In this document: positions 17,566 to 25,880 of the stretch, in pieces
Layout of the letters: each line of letters opens with the position of its first letter
How positions within the stretch are numbered: the first letter of the stretch is position 1
Assembly: GCF_003999975.1 (NCBI RefSeq)
Contig: NZ_RJAC01000039.1
Location: 1 to 49,360, forward strand
DNA from: Actinoplanes solisilvae
GTDB taxonomy: Bacteria > Actinomycetota > Actinomycetes > Mycobacteriales > Micromonosporaceae
Direction of reading: 5' to 3'
Length of the DNA stretch: 49,360 bases
Program-made: the position numbers and the translations under genes
The notes under the pieces: generated by a model
What the model saw: the letters and a program-made list of their open reading frames with translations, nothing else
What the model was told of the DNA's origin: nothing
Database searches by the model: none

Positions 17566-17756
17566 GCCCCACCGCTGTGGGATCACCACAGAACATTCGA
17601 ACTCGGGCGGCACGTCCTGACCATGGATTGCTCTCTTCGGCGTCGAAGTCACCACTGTCGTGCCCGAGACCCTCGTGATCAAACAGCCATGCGTGCTCGG
17701 GCGATGTCGCGTCTCTGATGGCTGTGACGCGGCGAGCCGACAGATACAGTGCTCTG

Positions 17757-18770
17757 ATGGGCAGCGGGACGGACCGTTACAACGGCCACACCCTCTTGCC
17801 GTTGCGTCGACCCAGCCCCGTGCGAACCATGTCCGTACGCCTCGGCCTCGCGCTCGCCGCTGTGGTGGCCATGAGCGTGACCGTACTGCTCGACCGCGAC
17901 GGTTACACCGACAACCATGACGGGCATGTCTCACTCCTCGACACGGTGTATTACGCGACGGTGAGCCTGTCCACCACCGGTTACGGCGATATCGTTCCGG
18001 TCTCGGATACGGCCCGGACGGTCAACGTGGCAGTCATCATGCCGCTGCGGGTGTTCTTTCTCGTCCTGCTGGTCGGTACCACATTCGAGGTGCTGACCGC
18101 CCGTACTCGCCGGCAGTGGCAGTTGAGCCGTTGGAGGACCCAGTTGCGCGGACACACCATCGTCGTCGGATATGGCAACAAGGGCCGCGCGGCCGTCAAG
18201 GCACTCCGCGAGGGCGCCGACACAGACCTTCGGTTCGTGGTGGTGGACACCTCGGCGACGACGGCGCAGGAAGCTGCCGACGACGGCCATGCAGCAGTCG
18301 TCGGTGACGCCACCCGGGCGATGATCTTGGACAGGGCCGGCGTCCACAGCGCGTCCCGGATCATCGTCGCGGCCGACCGGGACGATACGGCCGCGCTCGT
18401 GACCCTGAGCATGCGTCAGTTGAACCGCGAGGCCCTGATCGCCGTCGCGGTCCGCGCGTCGGAGAACGTGCCACTGCTCCGGCAGAGCGGAGCTACGACC
18501 GTCATCACGTCCTCCGAGGCAGCGGGACGGCTGCTGGGGCTCGCCGCGCAAAGTCCGGCTGCCGGTGACGTGATAGGTGACCTGCTGATCCAAGGCCATG
18601 GCCTGCACCTCATCGACAGGCTGGTCCGCCCGAACGAGATCGGCTCCTCTCCGGCCGAATGTGAGGACCTGGTACTGGCGGCGGTACGGGCAGGCGAGTT
18701 GGTGCGCTACGACCAGATCGGCGCGTTCGCCGACGGCGATCGGCTGATCCAGGTCCGGACGCGCTCCTGA
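17757..18770 (+). CDS. Two-helix K+ channel with RCK (TrkA-N) domain
   Basis: A 337-residue ligand-gated potassium channel. Two transmembrane helices (about 27-46 and 88-110) flank the pore loop with the filter TTGYGD at 73-78. The cytoplasmic part is an RCK domain with a Rossmann nucleotide loop, VVGYGNKGRAAV at 136-147, and a C-terminal extension (about 255-335). The architecture matches MthK-like channels, gated by ligands such as Ca2+ or nucleotides. ATG 17757 was chosen as it precedes the first helix closely. It probably handles K+ efflux or uptake alongside the antiporters. Confidence 0.9.
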   Translation: MGSGTDRYNGHTLLPLRRPSPVRTMSVRLGLALAAVVAMSVTVLLDRDGYTDNHDGHVSLLDTVYYATVSLSTTGYGDIVPVSDTARTVNVAVIMPLRVFFLVLLVGTTFEVLTARTRRQWQLSRWRTQLRGHTIVVGYGNKGRAAVKALREGADTDLRFVVVDTSATTAQEAADDGHAAVVGDATRAMILDRAGVHSASRIIVAADRDDTAALVTLSMRQLNREALIAVAVRASENVPLLRQSGATTVITSSEAAGRLLGLAAQSPAAGDVIGDLLIQGHGLHLIDRLVRPNEIGSSPAECEDLVLAAVRAGELVRYDQIGAFADGDRLIQVRTRS

Positions 18771-18788
18771 ACCGGCGGGTCAGGGAGG

Positions 18789-20321
18789 TCAGTTCCCCGG
18801 GGAACCGGAGGTGGGCACGCCGGGCCTGCTGGCGACGGCAGAGGCCTGAGTGCCCGGATTCGATGAAACCGTCTCCGCCAGCGGTGCCGAAGGTGCTGTG
18901 GATGGCGGTTCTCCCGGAGAGTCATCGGCCGCGATGTGGCGGCGGATCGTGACCTCCGCCGTGCCACTGCCACCGACAGTGATCTCGTCGTATGCCTGCA
19001 GGACGTGGGACTGGTCGAGGTAGAGAACGGACATCTCCAGCGGTGTGGGTTCCTCACCCTCGAGTCCGCGCAATCCCGCGCCGCCGCTCGAACCGCCGAC
19101 CATCAGCCGCGTCTCAGGCCGGTCAGGCAACGGGGCCATGATGCTGACTTCGCGGGCGTGGCGGTGCCCGGCGAGCACGAGCGGAACCGTGCCGTTCAGA
19201 GGTCCGGTGCTCGCCGGGTCGTGCACGAGCGCAACATCGACCGGTGTGCCGGCGGCAGCGATCGTGGCGGCGAGTTGAGACCCGGAGGCGTCGAGCATCT
19301 CGGGAACACCGCCGGCCTTGTCGCTGCCTTCCTTGTCCGGGGTGAACCTAGGGTCACCGATGCCGGCGATCGTCAGCCCGGCAACCGTGACGCGCTGGTT
19401 GTCCAGCACGACCGCATTGCGCTGAGCGGCAACGGCCGAAGCGGTGATAGCCGAATCGTGATTACCCCGAATATAGACATAAGGCACACCGAGTGAGCCG
19501 ATCGAGTCAGCGTAGGACGACTCGATCTGGCTTCCCCAGTCGTTGATGTCACCGGTATCGACGACGACGCCGATGTCGTACTGCTTGACCACGGCGGCGA
19601 TCACCGTCCACGCGGCCGGATTGAGGTGCAGATCAGAGACGTGCAGCACCCGGATCGTGTCGGGGCTCGCCTCATATACGGGAAGGGAGGCAAAGGTGGC
19701 GTAAACCTTGCTGATGTTGCCGACCATCCGTTGGAGCTGATCGCGGTACTGAGAGAACTGGTCGGCGATGCGGCGGGCGTCACCGATCACTGCAGGGGCG
19801 TTGGCCAGCAGCCCGTTGTAGGTGGGTTCCTCGATCGAACTCGGCCTGAACGTGATCGCGGCAACCGCACCGGTTCCGGCCAGGGTCACCGCAGCAATGC
19901 CGAGGCTCGCCAGGACGCGGCGCCAGTTGCGAAAAACAATGGCCGACAGCACAAGCGCGCCGAGCAGCCCGGCGACGATCGACCGTTCGACCAACAAAAC
20001 GATGCCGCGCTGCACATCAGCGGCGGCGGTCTGACTGGCGGCGGCCAACCCGTTCGCATCGGTCGCCAGCGCGAAGGTGCGGTCCTGGTCGAGGGTATCC
20101 AGACGCACGGTCAGATGGGCAGGACCGTCATGGCTGTCCAGCCCGAGCGAGCCCAACGGGGGAATCTGCACATCGGTGTCGCCGGACAAGGACGGGGTGA
20201 GCGAGAACCGCGCGGCGAACGGCCCCACATCGGCCTGAGTATCACCAGTGACTAGCAGGCCGACGAAAACGCCCGCCAGCGCCACCACGGTCAGAGCCAA
20301 GAAGAGGCCAACCCGGCCCAC
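18789..20321 (-). CDS. Membrane-anchored metallophosphoesterase
   Basis: A 510-residue calcineurin-like phosphoesterase. The N-terminus has a hydrophobic helix (about 5-24), an extracytoplasmic-looking region, then two helices near 115-158. The catalytic domain carries the metal ligands in order: SDLHLN (D230, H232), DTGDIND (D258), RGNHD (287-289), LVHDP and AGHRHARE. The tail is Ser/Pro/Ala-rich and low-complexity. It probably hydrolyses phosphate esters outside the membrane; the substrate is unknown. GTG 20321 is the only usable start before an in-frame stop, although a related sequence (TWRRAAEHPVV) continues just upstream, so the true N-terminus may have been shortened. Confidence 0.85.
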   Translation of the reverse strand: MGRVGLFLALTVVALAGVFVGLLVTGDTQADVGPFAARFSLTPSLSGDTDVQIPPLGSLGLDSHDGPAHLTVRLDTLDQDRTFALATDANGLAAASQTAAADVQRGIVLLVERSIVAGLLGALVLSAIVFRNWRRVLASLGIAAVTLAGTGAVAAITFRPSSIEEPTYNGLLANAPAVIGDARRIADQFSQYRDQLQRMVGNISKVYATFASLPVYEASPDTIRVLHVSDLHLNPAAWTVIAAVVKQYDIGVVVDTGDINDWGSQIESSYADSIGSLGVPYVYIRGNHDSAITASAVAAQRNAVVLDNQRVTVAGLTIAGIGDPRFTPDKEGSDKAGGVPEMLDASGSQLAATIAAAGTPVDVALVHDPASTGPLNGTVPLVLAGHRHAREVSIMAPLPDRPETRLMVGGSSGGAGLRGLEGEEPTPLEMSVLYLDQSHVLQAYDEITVGGSGTAEVTIRRHIAADDSPGEPPSTAPSAPLAETVSSNPGTQASAVASRPGVPTSGSPGN

Positions 20322-20672
20322 GACCGGGTGCTCGGCAGCGCGGCGCCAGGTATTGATGGCCGCATTACCGAGGCCGCGGAGACGACGCCCTACACCGGCC
20401 GTGTCGCGGATGACGCCCTGTTCTACGGCATTTCCTTAGGTTTCCACGGGCTCCCCCGGCCAGCCACGACGGTTTGTGCGCGGATCCTTGCATCAGCCCC
20501 GGCCGGCTGTCCACCACGGCGCCGGAACTCTCAGACCGGTCCTACCAAGGCTGCATAGTCCGCCTCTCGTTGCTGCGGGCGCTACCATCGTCCGCCTCGG
20601 CCGTCTCGACAGAGGTCGTCGGCGGCCATGTAGTCGAACAATGTGGTCAACTGGTACGCACGCCCGTCCGTC
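20322..20672. other. Gene-free stretch
   Basis: Between the phosphoesterase start and the response-regulator stop I see no convincing gene. The first ~90 bp reads on the minus strand as an N-terminal extension of the phosphoesterase without a start codon. The rest has no recognisable repeat, hairpin or GTCA site. Confidence 0.5.
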
Positions 20673-21350
20673 TCACTGCTGCAACTTGTAGCCGAGCCCG
20701 CGCACGGTCACAAGATGGCGCGGTGTGCTCGGAATGTCCTCGATCTTGTGCCGGAGTCGACCGACGTGAACGTCCACGAGACGTTCGTCGCCGATGTCGT
20801 AACCCCATACCCGTTGCAGCAGTTGTTCACGTGACAGCACCTGACCGGCATGCTCGGCCAGCTCACAGAGCAGCTGGAACTCCGTGCGCGTGACCGGCAC
20901 CTCGACGCCGTGCAGGCGCACCTCTCCTGCCTCTGGGCGCAGCTCGAGGTCGCCGAAGCTGAGAACCCTCAGCGCGGGCGTTGCGGCGACCCGGGAACGA
21001 CGGCGCAGCGCCCGTAGCCTCGCGGCGAGTTCCTTCACTGCGACCGGCTTGATCAGGTAATCGTCGGCACCGGCCTCGAGCGCGGCCACGATGTCGTGTG
21101 TGTCGTCGCGCGCGCTGATCACCACGATCGGCACATCGTCGGTACGACGCAGCTGACGGATGCATTCGAAGCCATCCATACCGGGCAGCATCAGGTCGAC
21201 CAGCACGGTGTCGGCGGCCACGCGAAGCTGCTCCACCAGCCCTTCCTCAGCGGTGGCCACGGCGTAAGCTGTATATCCCTCGTCCTCCAGAGCCAGAGCC
21301 AGAGCCAGCCGAATACGGTCGTCATCCTCGATCAGCAGCACAGCGGTCAT
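20673..21350 (-). CDS. Orphan OmpR/PhoB-family response regulator
   Basis: A 225-residue two-component response regulator. The receiver domain (about 1-115) has the acidic pocket IEDDD, the phospho-acceptor D52 in VDLMLPGMDG, and the conserved Lys in LIKPV near 102. The DNA-binding domain (about 125-224) is the winged helix of the OmpR type, including TRTEFQLLCELAEHAGQVLSREQLLQRVWGYD and RLRHKIE. No histidine kinase is adjacent. ATG 21350 starts exactly at the receiver; an upstream GTG at 21410 would add 20 residues. Proteins of this class bind direct repeats about 11 bp apart, the geometry of the GTCA repeats scattered through this window. Confidence 0.92.
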   Translation of the reverse strand: MTAVLLIEDDDRIRLALALALEDEGYTAYAVATAEEGLVEQLRVAADTVLVDLMLPGMDGFECIRQLRRTDDVPIVVISARDDTHDIVAALEAGADDYLIKPVAVKELAARLRALRRRSRVAATPALRVLSFGDLELRPEAGEVRLHGVEVPVTRTEFQLLCELAEHAGQVLSREQLLQRVWGYDIGDERLVDVHVGRLRHKIEDIPSTPRHLVTVRGLGYKLQQ

Positions 21351-21410
21351 ATCGGCATGATGCCCGGTCGAGCCCACGCGGGCACCTTCGTCCTGCCGAA
21401 CTGTGCTCAT

Positions 21411-21425
21411 GTCATATAGCCGTCA
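21411..21425 (-). promoter_or_regulatory. Possible GTCA-type site upstream of the response regulator
   Basis: On the plus strand GTCATATAGCCGTCA, with two perfect GTCA half-sites 11 bp apart, lying 61 bp upstream of ATG 21350 in inverted orientation. The spacer lacks the GAA seen in most other sites, so this is weaker support for autoregulation. Confidence 0.35.
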
Positions 21426-21569
21426 TGTCTGGCACGCGGCTCAGCGGCCGAGCCGACGACTTGCACGGACGAACCGTCCGGCACTTCGACCGTACGGATC
21501 CTGCGCCCCACCGATGAATCTGCCGGAACGGGGCGCTCCGAATCGTCGGCGCTCCCGGCCAAAGCCTTG

Positions 21570-21944
21570 TCAACTGTGTGTGAGAAGGACACCGCGGCCG
21601 ACCCGGGGCAGCACCGTGTCGTCGGCGACCTCGGCGATCTGGTCGGCAGCCACGTAGCAGTCGACGCCCTCCAGCCCCGTGCCCAGCACCTTCAGGTAGC
21701 CGCCGGACATCAGCCGGTCGGCCGGCGCGCCGTCGAGGTCCGAGACCTGATCGCCGAGCACGATGCCGGCCCAGGTCTCGGACCGGGGGCGCAAAACACG
21801 GCCTGGCTCGGTCAGCGCGTCCCCGGTGGTGACGTGGATGATCCTGCCAACGGTTTCGCCGTCGACGTCCAGGACACGCATTCCAGCGTGGACCTCGCCG
21901 ATCGGTCGGCGAGAACCCGGTGTGCTCCTGGTCATTGCGCCCAT
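21570..21944 (-). CDS. PRC-barrel-like domain protein
   Basis: The product is 124 residues and mostly one PRC-barrel-like unit: VHAGMRVLDVDGETVGRIIHVTTGD at about 18-42, followed by a long loop and GGYLKVLGTGLEGVDCYVAADQIAEVADDTVLPRV, where beta-strands end. PRC barrels occur in RNA-processing and photosynthetic proteins; free-standing actinobacterial versions are stress-linked and uncharacterised. Start codons ATG 21944 and 21935 are both possible. It is one of four PRC genes in the window and lies 12 bp downstream of a STAS gene on the same strand, so the two may be co-transcribed. Confidence 0.7.
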   Translation of the reverse strand: MGAMTRSTPGSRRPIGEVHAGMRVLDVDGETVGRIIHVTTGDALTEPGRVLRPRSETWAGIVLGDQVSDLDGAPADRLMSGGYLKVLGTGLEGVDCYVAADQIAEVADDTVLPRVGRGVLLTHS

Positions 21945-21956
21945 CCTTCCGTCTTC

Positions 21957-22349
21957 TCAGGCGGCTGCTTGGCGCCCATACCGCAGAGCACGAGAGGCCT
22001 GCTCGCGGTCGCCGAATGTCACGAATGCGCTGCCGAGGCCGGCACACGCCAAGGTACGTCGCACCACCGCTGTCGGGGCGACAAGGCACATGGTGCATCC
22101 CCTGCGATCGGCCAATTGATCGGCTTGAACGAGTGCGCTCAGTGACGCGCCGTCCATCAGCGTCACGTCGGCCAGCTCGACCAGGACGTCAGACCCGTGC
22201 TCCAGCGCAGAGGTGACGCAGTCATGGAGAAGTTCGACGACCTCGAGGTCGATGTCGCCGTGCAATTCCACCACCGCCGCGCCACCGGCCTCGGCTGACG
22301 GAGTCACGATTCGGCCGGTCGTCGTGCCGGTCAGGGTCGACGTATTCAT
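21957..22349 (-). CDS. STAS-domain anti-sigma-factor antagonist
   Basis: A 130-residue single-domain STAS protein, as used in partner-switching control of sigma factors. Motifs: VVELHGDIDLEVVELLHDCV (about 27-46), DVLVELADVTLMDGASLSALVQA (about 54-76) with the Ser of DGAS as the likely phospho-site, and a C-terminal helix pair. ATG 22349 is the first codon of the domain. A degenerate GTCA repeat lies 80 bp upstream at 22429-22443. No anti-sigma kinase is seen nearby. It sits 12 bp upstream of a PRC gene. Confidence 0.85.
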   Translation of the reverse strand: MNTSTLTGTTTGRIVTPSAEAGGAAVVELHGDIDLEVVELLHDCVTSALEHGSDVLVELADVTLMDGASLSALVQADQLADRRGCTMCLVAPTAVVRRTLACAGLGSAFVTFGDREQASRALRYGRQAAA

Positions 22350-22428
22350 GTCTTGTGTGCCTTCCCAGTCGAAGCGGGTATCGAGGACAAGACTGCCCGC
22401 CGGCGATGGCGGATTGCCTGCGGCATCA

Positions 22429-22443
22429 CTACACCTCGATGAC
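22429..22443 (-). promoter_or_regulatory. Degenerate GTCA direct repeat
   Basis: Minus strand GTCATCGAGGTGTAG, 80 bp upstream of the STAS start at 22349. The first half-site and spacer fit the consensus; the second is GTAG instead of GTCA. The distance matches other sites, which is the main support. Confidence 0.4.
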
Positions 22444-22465
22444 AAAGGCTCACGGGCTGGCTCCG

Positions 22466-23260
22466 TCAGCTGCGATCGTCTTGCTTCGCGCGGAGCTGGT
22501 CTGCGGTCGAACCGGCGGTTCCCCGCAAGCCGGCTATCTCGGCCCGAAGAAGACGTACTTCCTCGGCCAGCCGGGACATGTCCTCCCGGGTGGCTTCCTC
22601 GGCCTTTTGCCCGGCGGCGATGCGGTCCACGATCCAGCTCGTCACCGACCCAGTCACGAAACCGAGCAAGCCGATACCGCCGATCATCATGGCGACGGCG
22701 ACAAGCCGGCCCTCCGCAGTCACCGGGGAGAAATCCCCGTAGCCGACCGTAGTAATCGTCACGACGGCCCACCAGAGCGCCTGCGGGTATGACTGTATGG
22801 TCGCGTCGGCGCGACCGCGCTCGGCATCGAGAACGGCAAGCGCCGCAACCGCCACCAGCAACACGGTGGTGCCCCCGACGTAGACCGCGAGTCGTCCCCG
22901 AGTCCACGATTCGGCACGCTGGTTCAGCACCTTCAGCGCGAGGACGAGCCGCAGCGCCCGCAGCGGACGCAGTAGCGGCAGGATCAGCACCAGCAGGTCG
23001 AACCAGTGGGAGCGAACGAATCGGGCCCGATCACCGGCCAGAGCCAGGCGCCTCGCGTAGTCGGCGCCGAACAGCGCCCAGATCAGCGGGTTCGCGATCT
23101 CGCATCCCCGACGCCAATGTGCATCGAGGCCGGGCCAGAGAATGGGGGCGGCATAGACCACCAGGAAGACCACCGACAGGGCAGTCAGGTAGGGCGCCGC
23201 CACACGTTCCCATCGCCTCAGCCGGTGATCGTCTGTCGGCGCTGCTGTCATCGTCTTCAC
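22466..23260 (-). CDS. Voltage-gated-type K+ channel
   Basis: The gene encodes about 264 residues of the six-helix ion channel family. Helices S1-S4 lie at about 25-110; an S4-like segment has spaced arginines (RPLRALRLVLALKVL). The pore loop contains TTVGYGD near 170-176, the K+ selectivity filter. The C-terminus (about 225-255) is a coiled coil (EEATREDMSRLAEEVRLLRAEIAGL) that may drive tetramer assembly. GTG 23260 has AGGGG at a spacing of 8, better than ATG 23251. No cytoplasmic ligand-binding domain is attached, unlike the channel at 17757-18770. Confidence 0.88.
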   Translation of the reverse strand: MKTMTAAPTDDHRLRRWERVAAPYLTALSVVFLVVYAAPILWPGLDAHWRRGCEIANPLIWALFGADYARRLALAGDRARFVRSHWFDLLVLILPLLRPLRALRLVLALKVLNQRAESWTRGRLAVYVGGTTVLLVAVAALAVLDAERGRADATIQSYPQALWWAVVTITTVGYGDFSPVTAEGRLVAVAMMIGGIGLLGFVTGSVTSWIVDRIAAGQKAEEATREDMSRLAEEVRLLRAEIAGLRGTAGSTADQLRAKQDDRS

Positions 23261-23388
23261 GGTTCGCGCCCCTCTCGACGACCTCCACCGGAATGAATAT
23301 CGGCGTGGCGCCGAGCCGAACAACCACCGCGTTGGACCGGGAGGAGCCGTACTTTCCGGTGCCCGGTGTAGTTCACCCGAACGTCCAC
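23257..23388 (-). pseudogene. Possible small gene with a frameshift
   Basis: Downstream of GTG 23388 (GGAG close upstream) the frame reads VDVRVNYTGHRK. A shift of one base in the AAA run restores a frame with high GC in third positions: YGSSRSNAVVVRLGATPIFIPVEVV. Without the shift the frame continues with poor codon use and stops at 23257, overlapping the channel start. TPIFIPVE resembles TPLYIPAE of the PRC protein at 33040-33456, but this is too short to assign. A GTCA-type site lies 95 bp upstream (23483-23497), which encouraged the search. Confidence 0.35.
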
Positions 23389-23482
23389 CCTTCTCCGGCT
23401 CACAGGGCCGGTCGATTCTTCGATGCACGAGCGGTCAGCGCGAACGCTAGGCGGCCATTTCCACAGGATTTGCACGGAACCT

Positions 23483-23497
23483 TGTCAGTTCGATGAC
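23483..23497 (-). promoter_or_regulatory. GTCA-type direct repeat, second half-site degenerate
   Basis: Minus strand GTCATCGAACTGACA. The first half-site and spacer TCGAACT fit; the second is GACA. It lies 95 bp from GTG 23388 and 223 bp from the K+ channel start. Confidence 0.4.
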
Positions 23498-23918
23498 GCG
23501 CGCGTCATGACTGAGCACCAACCGGCCTCGGTCCAGCGCCCCTTGTCCCCCGCGAGCGGGCCGCCGCCCTCGGTCGTGACGTCTCCCCGAGACCGAAGAC
23601 GAAACCGCCGAGCTGCCGTAGCCGACAATCGCCGGCGGCTGCTTCGGCCATCAGCCCGTCGGGCCGGTTGCGGGCAGTTCAGCTGTTCGATGGGCCACGG
23701 GCTTCACGCGATGATGGCACTTCAAACGGCGACCGGATTAGGGCCTGTACACGTCGCACCAGCTCGTCCCGACCCGCGCGCTTTGCGGGCCCGCGCACCG
23801 CGGCCTCGCACCGTCCCCGGGCGGCATCGCGTCATCCGGAACGCTGACAGCCATGGCGGGAATCAAAGACGACGCAGAGCCATTAGTGATACATGACCTC
23901 GGGTGCGAGACTTGACCG
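23498..23918. other. Gene-free stretch
   Basis: No frame here shows a recognisable protein, and codon-position composition is irregular. No ribosome site precedes a long frame. I see no repeats apart from the GTCA-type element at its left edge. Confidence 0.45.
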
Positions 23919-24605
23919 GTGGTCCTGACTGACAACCTGGCCGCGACTACGGCGCAGACGCTGCCAGTGTTCGCCTTCGCGGCCTCCATCGAGCTCGCGT
24001 TGCATTCGCGGGTCGTGTCGACCCGGTTCAAGGAAATAGAAGAGCTCTCGACCCACTTCGTCGACCTCGCGGTGCAATCCTATGAGGAGCGGCGCCGAGC
24101 ACACCGGGACGACGAAGCCGACCCACCGCGCATTCTTGCCGAGTTGCTCCGCGACGATCCGGCGCTCTCCGAGGCCGCTCATGTCAAGTTGCAGAAGGCC
24201 GTGAGTCCAGAACTGGCAAAAGCGATGGCCGCATCAAGCAGCGCACCCGGCATGTCGTACCTCTTCCTCCGCGTGATTCCGACTCTGGCCTACACCGCGG
24301 TCATGCTGCTGATTGTCGTAGCGGAGAGCGTCTCCGTCCTGCACTTGGCGGAGGTGGCCGTCCCCGAGTGGTCCGTGTCGGCCATCGTCTGGGCGATGAT
24401 CTCGGCGATGATCCTGCTTGTAGCCCTCCCAGCCGTCACCGGCCCGCTCCTTTTCTTTCACCGGTTCTACTCATGGCCTCTCGCGGTGACACGCAGGGTC
24501 TTGGCCGAGCATCCAGAGTTGCGTGACGAGATCATGACCGGGATGGCCAAGTCCCGGTGGACCAGGCCCGGCCTTCGTCTCCTGCGCTGGTTCACCCGTA
24601 CTTGA
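23919..24605 (+). CDS. Membrane protein of unknown family
   Basis: A 228-residue protein. It has a charged, helical N-terminal region (RFKEIEELSTHFVDLAVQS, then many Arg/Asp residues to about 90) and four hydrophobic segments (about 10-28, 112-135, 145-172 and 172-190). The C-terminus is basic with aromatic residues. I do not recognise the family. GTG 23919 has only a weak ribosome site. The coding signal (high third-position GC, no competing frame) is good, so I consider it real. Nothing close by suggests its role. Confidence 0.65.
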   Translation: MVLTDNLAATTAQTLPVFAFAASIELALHSRVVSTRFKEIEELSTHFVDLAVQSYEERRRAHRDDEADPPRILAELLRDDPALSEAAHVKLQKAVSPELAKAMAASSSAPGMSYLFLRVIPTLAYTAVMLLIVVAESVSVLHLAEVAVPEWSVSAIVWAMISAMILLVALPAVTGPLLFFHRFYSWPLAVTRRVLAEHPELRDEIMTGMAKSRWTRPGLRLLRWFTRT

Positions 24606-24692
24606 ATCTTCCTGGCCGCCGCCGAATCACGGTGCCAAGCCGACGGTGCACGAGACGCAGTCCAATCGAGGTGTGGCATGCCAGGGACACGG

Positions 24693-24977
24693 TCAGCGTT
24701 CGGAACCCAAGCGGGTGCTTTCCCGATAGCTGAGGCGCACGGCGATCACGATGCCGGCCGCGACCGCCGGTACGGTGACGAGGACCCAGGTCCAAGGCGC
24801 CGCGACCATCAGCAGGTAGAGCCCGGCCCACGCGACAACCGCAACCCCGGCCAGCAGCACCCGGGTCGCAGTGCTGAGACGGCGAGCTTCGCGCGCGGCG
24901 TTGCCGAACGATGGCTCCTCGGCGATCAGACGAGTGACGATCCGGTCGAACTCCCGGTCCCGGCGCTCGGCCTCCAC
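24693..24977 (-). CDS. DUF3040-type small membrane protein, second copy
   Basis: A 94-residue paralogue of the gene at 12894-13208, sharing the N-terminal pattern VEAERRDREFDRIVTRLIAEEPSFG and two transmembrane helices (VLLAGVAVVAWAGLYLLMVA and WTWVLVTVPAVAAGIVIAV). GTG 24977 is preceded by AGGAGG with a 5-bp gap, a strong start; the frame continues upstream to 25037 but without support. A perfect GTCA direct repeat lies 77 bp upstream, almost the same distance as in the paralogue. This retained promoter is stronger evidence of shared regulation than the protein likeness alone. Confidence 0.8.
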   Translation of the reverse strand: MEAERRDREFDRIVTRLIAEEPSFGNAAREARRLSTATRVLLAGVAVVAWAGLYLLMVAAPWTWVLVTVPAVAAGIVIAVRLSYRESTRLGSER

Positions 24978-25053
24978 GGCGTCCTCCTGTGTCGGTACGA
25001 CTGGTACCGCTCCACAAGTACCGGCCGGCGATGGCATTGCCCGCTCCCTCCGA

Positions 25054-25068
25054 TGACAGTTTCATGAC
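25054..25068 (-). promoter_or_regulatory. GTCA-N7-GTCA direct repeat
   Basis: Minus strand GTCATGAAACTGTCA, perfect in both half-sites, 77 bp upstream of the DUF3040 start at 24977. This is the best-formed copy in the window. Confidence 0.62.
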
Positions 25069-25169
25069 AGGGGACGCCGTCCGGGTTCGAGGATCGCCGC
25101 CCGATTCGCCGCCTCGAGCCACCGGATGCGGACAGAATCGGGCTTCGCCAGGTTTGCGCAGCGTTCGCT

Positions 25170-25880
25170 TCAGGGACGCTCGGGCAGGAATGCGTCGATG
25201 CAGGCGAGGAAGTCCGGCCATGCGGGCTCAGATGCCGCGAGCAGATGATTCCGGCTCTCCAGCAGCACCAGACGGCTGTCGGGGGATGAGCGCGGCCAGT
25301 TCGCTCGCCTGCGACCCCGGGACCCTGGCGTCGTCGCGGGAGTGGATGATCAGCGTCGGGCATTGCACCCTATGCGCGACGTCGGACACGTCGATCTCGG
25401 CGAACTCCGGCGAGGATCAACCGGCTGACCCGCTCAGGCCGGCGAACGGCATAAGCAATCGCCACGGCACCACCCTGGGACACACCGAGGTGCGTCATCC
25501 AATTGGCGGCCTTGAGCAGCGGCTCGCCCGATCCGACGGTGGCGTAGGTGATCCGGGTCGCGTCGGCTGCATTGGAGAACCGGATGGCCTGGCTCTCCCG
25601 GACCGCAGCCGGCTCGGGGACACCCGATTCGCCGGCGTGCCCAGCAACGACTGTCCCCACGAACTGGTAACCGCGTCGATGCGCAGTGCGGATCATGCGC
25701 TGGCTGGCACCGCTGTCGCCGACGGCCAAGCGGGCAGTTCGCAACGCGGTGGTGAGCGCGCCCTCGCTGACGAACCGGTCGCCCCACACCAAGTCGAGCA
25801 GCTCGTTCTTGGGCACCACACGATCGCGGTGCTCGACGAGATGACACAACAGGTCCAGTGCCCTCGGCTCGACGTGGACC
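25170..25880 (-). pseudogene. Winged-helix regulator/alpha-beta hydrolase fusion, decayed
   Basis: The N-terminal part (25880 to about 25650) is a winged-helix domain (LDLLCHLVEHRDRVVPKNELLDLVWG, then IRTAHRRGYQFVG). It is followed by the start of an alpha/beta hydrolase (KAANWMTHL). The sequence then jumps directly to GVSQGGAVAIAYAVRRPERVSRLIL, the nucleophile elbow, so about 70 residues are missing. After RLIL it jumps again and changes frame to EFAEIDVSDVAHRVQCPTLIIHSRDD, missing roughly 75 residues. A further shift in the five-G run 25281-25285 precedes the C-terminus ending FLACIDAFLPERP. No start codon with a ribosome site is visible. The gene is clearly dead. Confidence 0.78.

Noticed and set aside
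21407..21592. A 61-codon minus-strand frame between the PRC and regulator genes
   Set aside because: No ribosome site and no recognisable sequence; it overlaps the PRC gene end.
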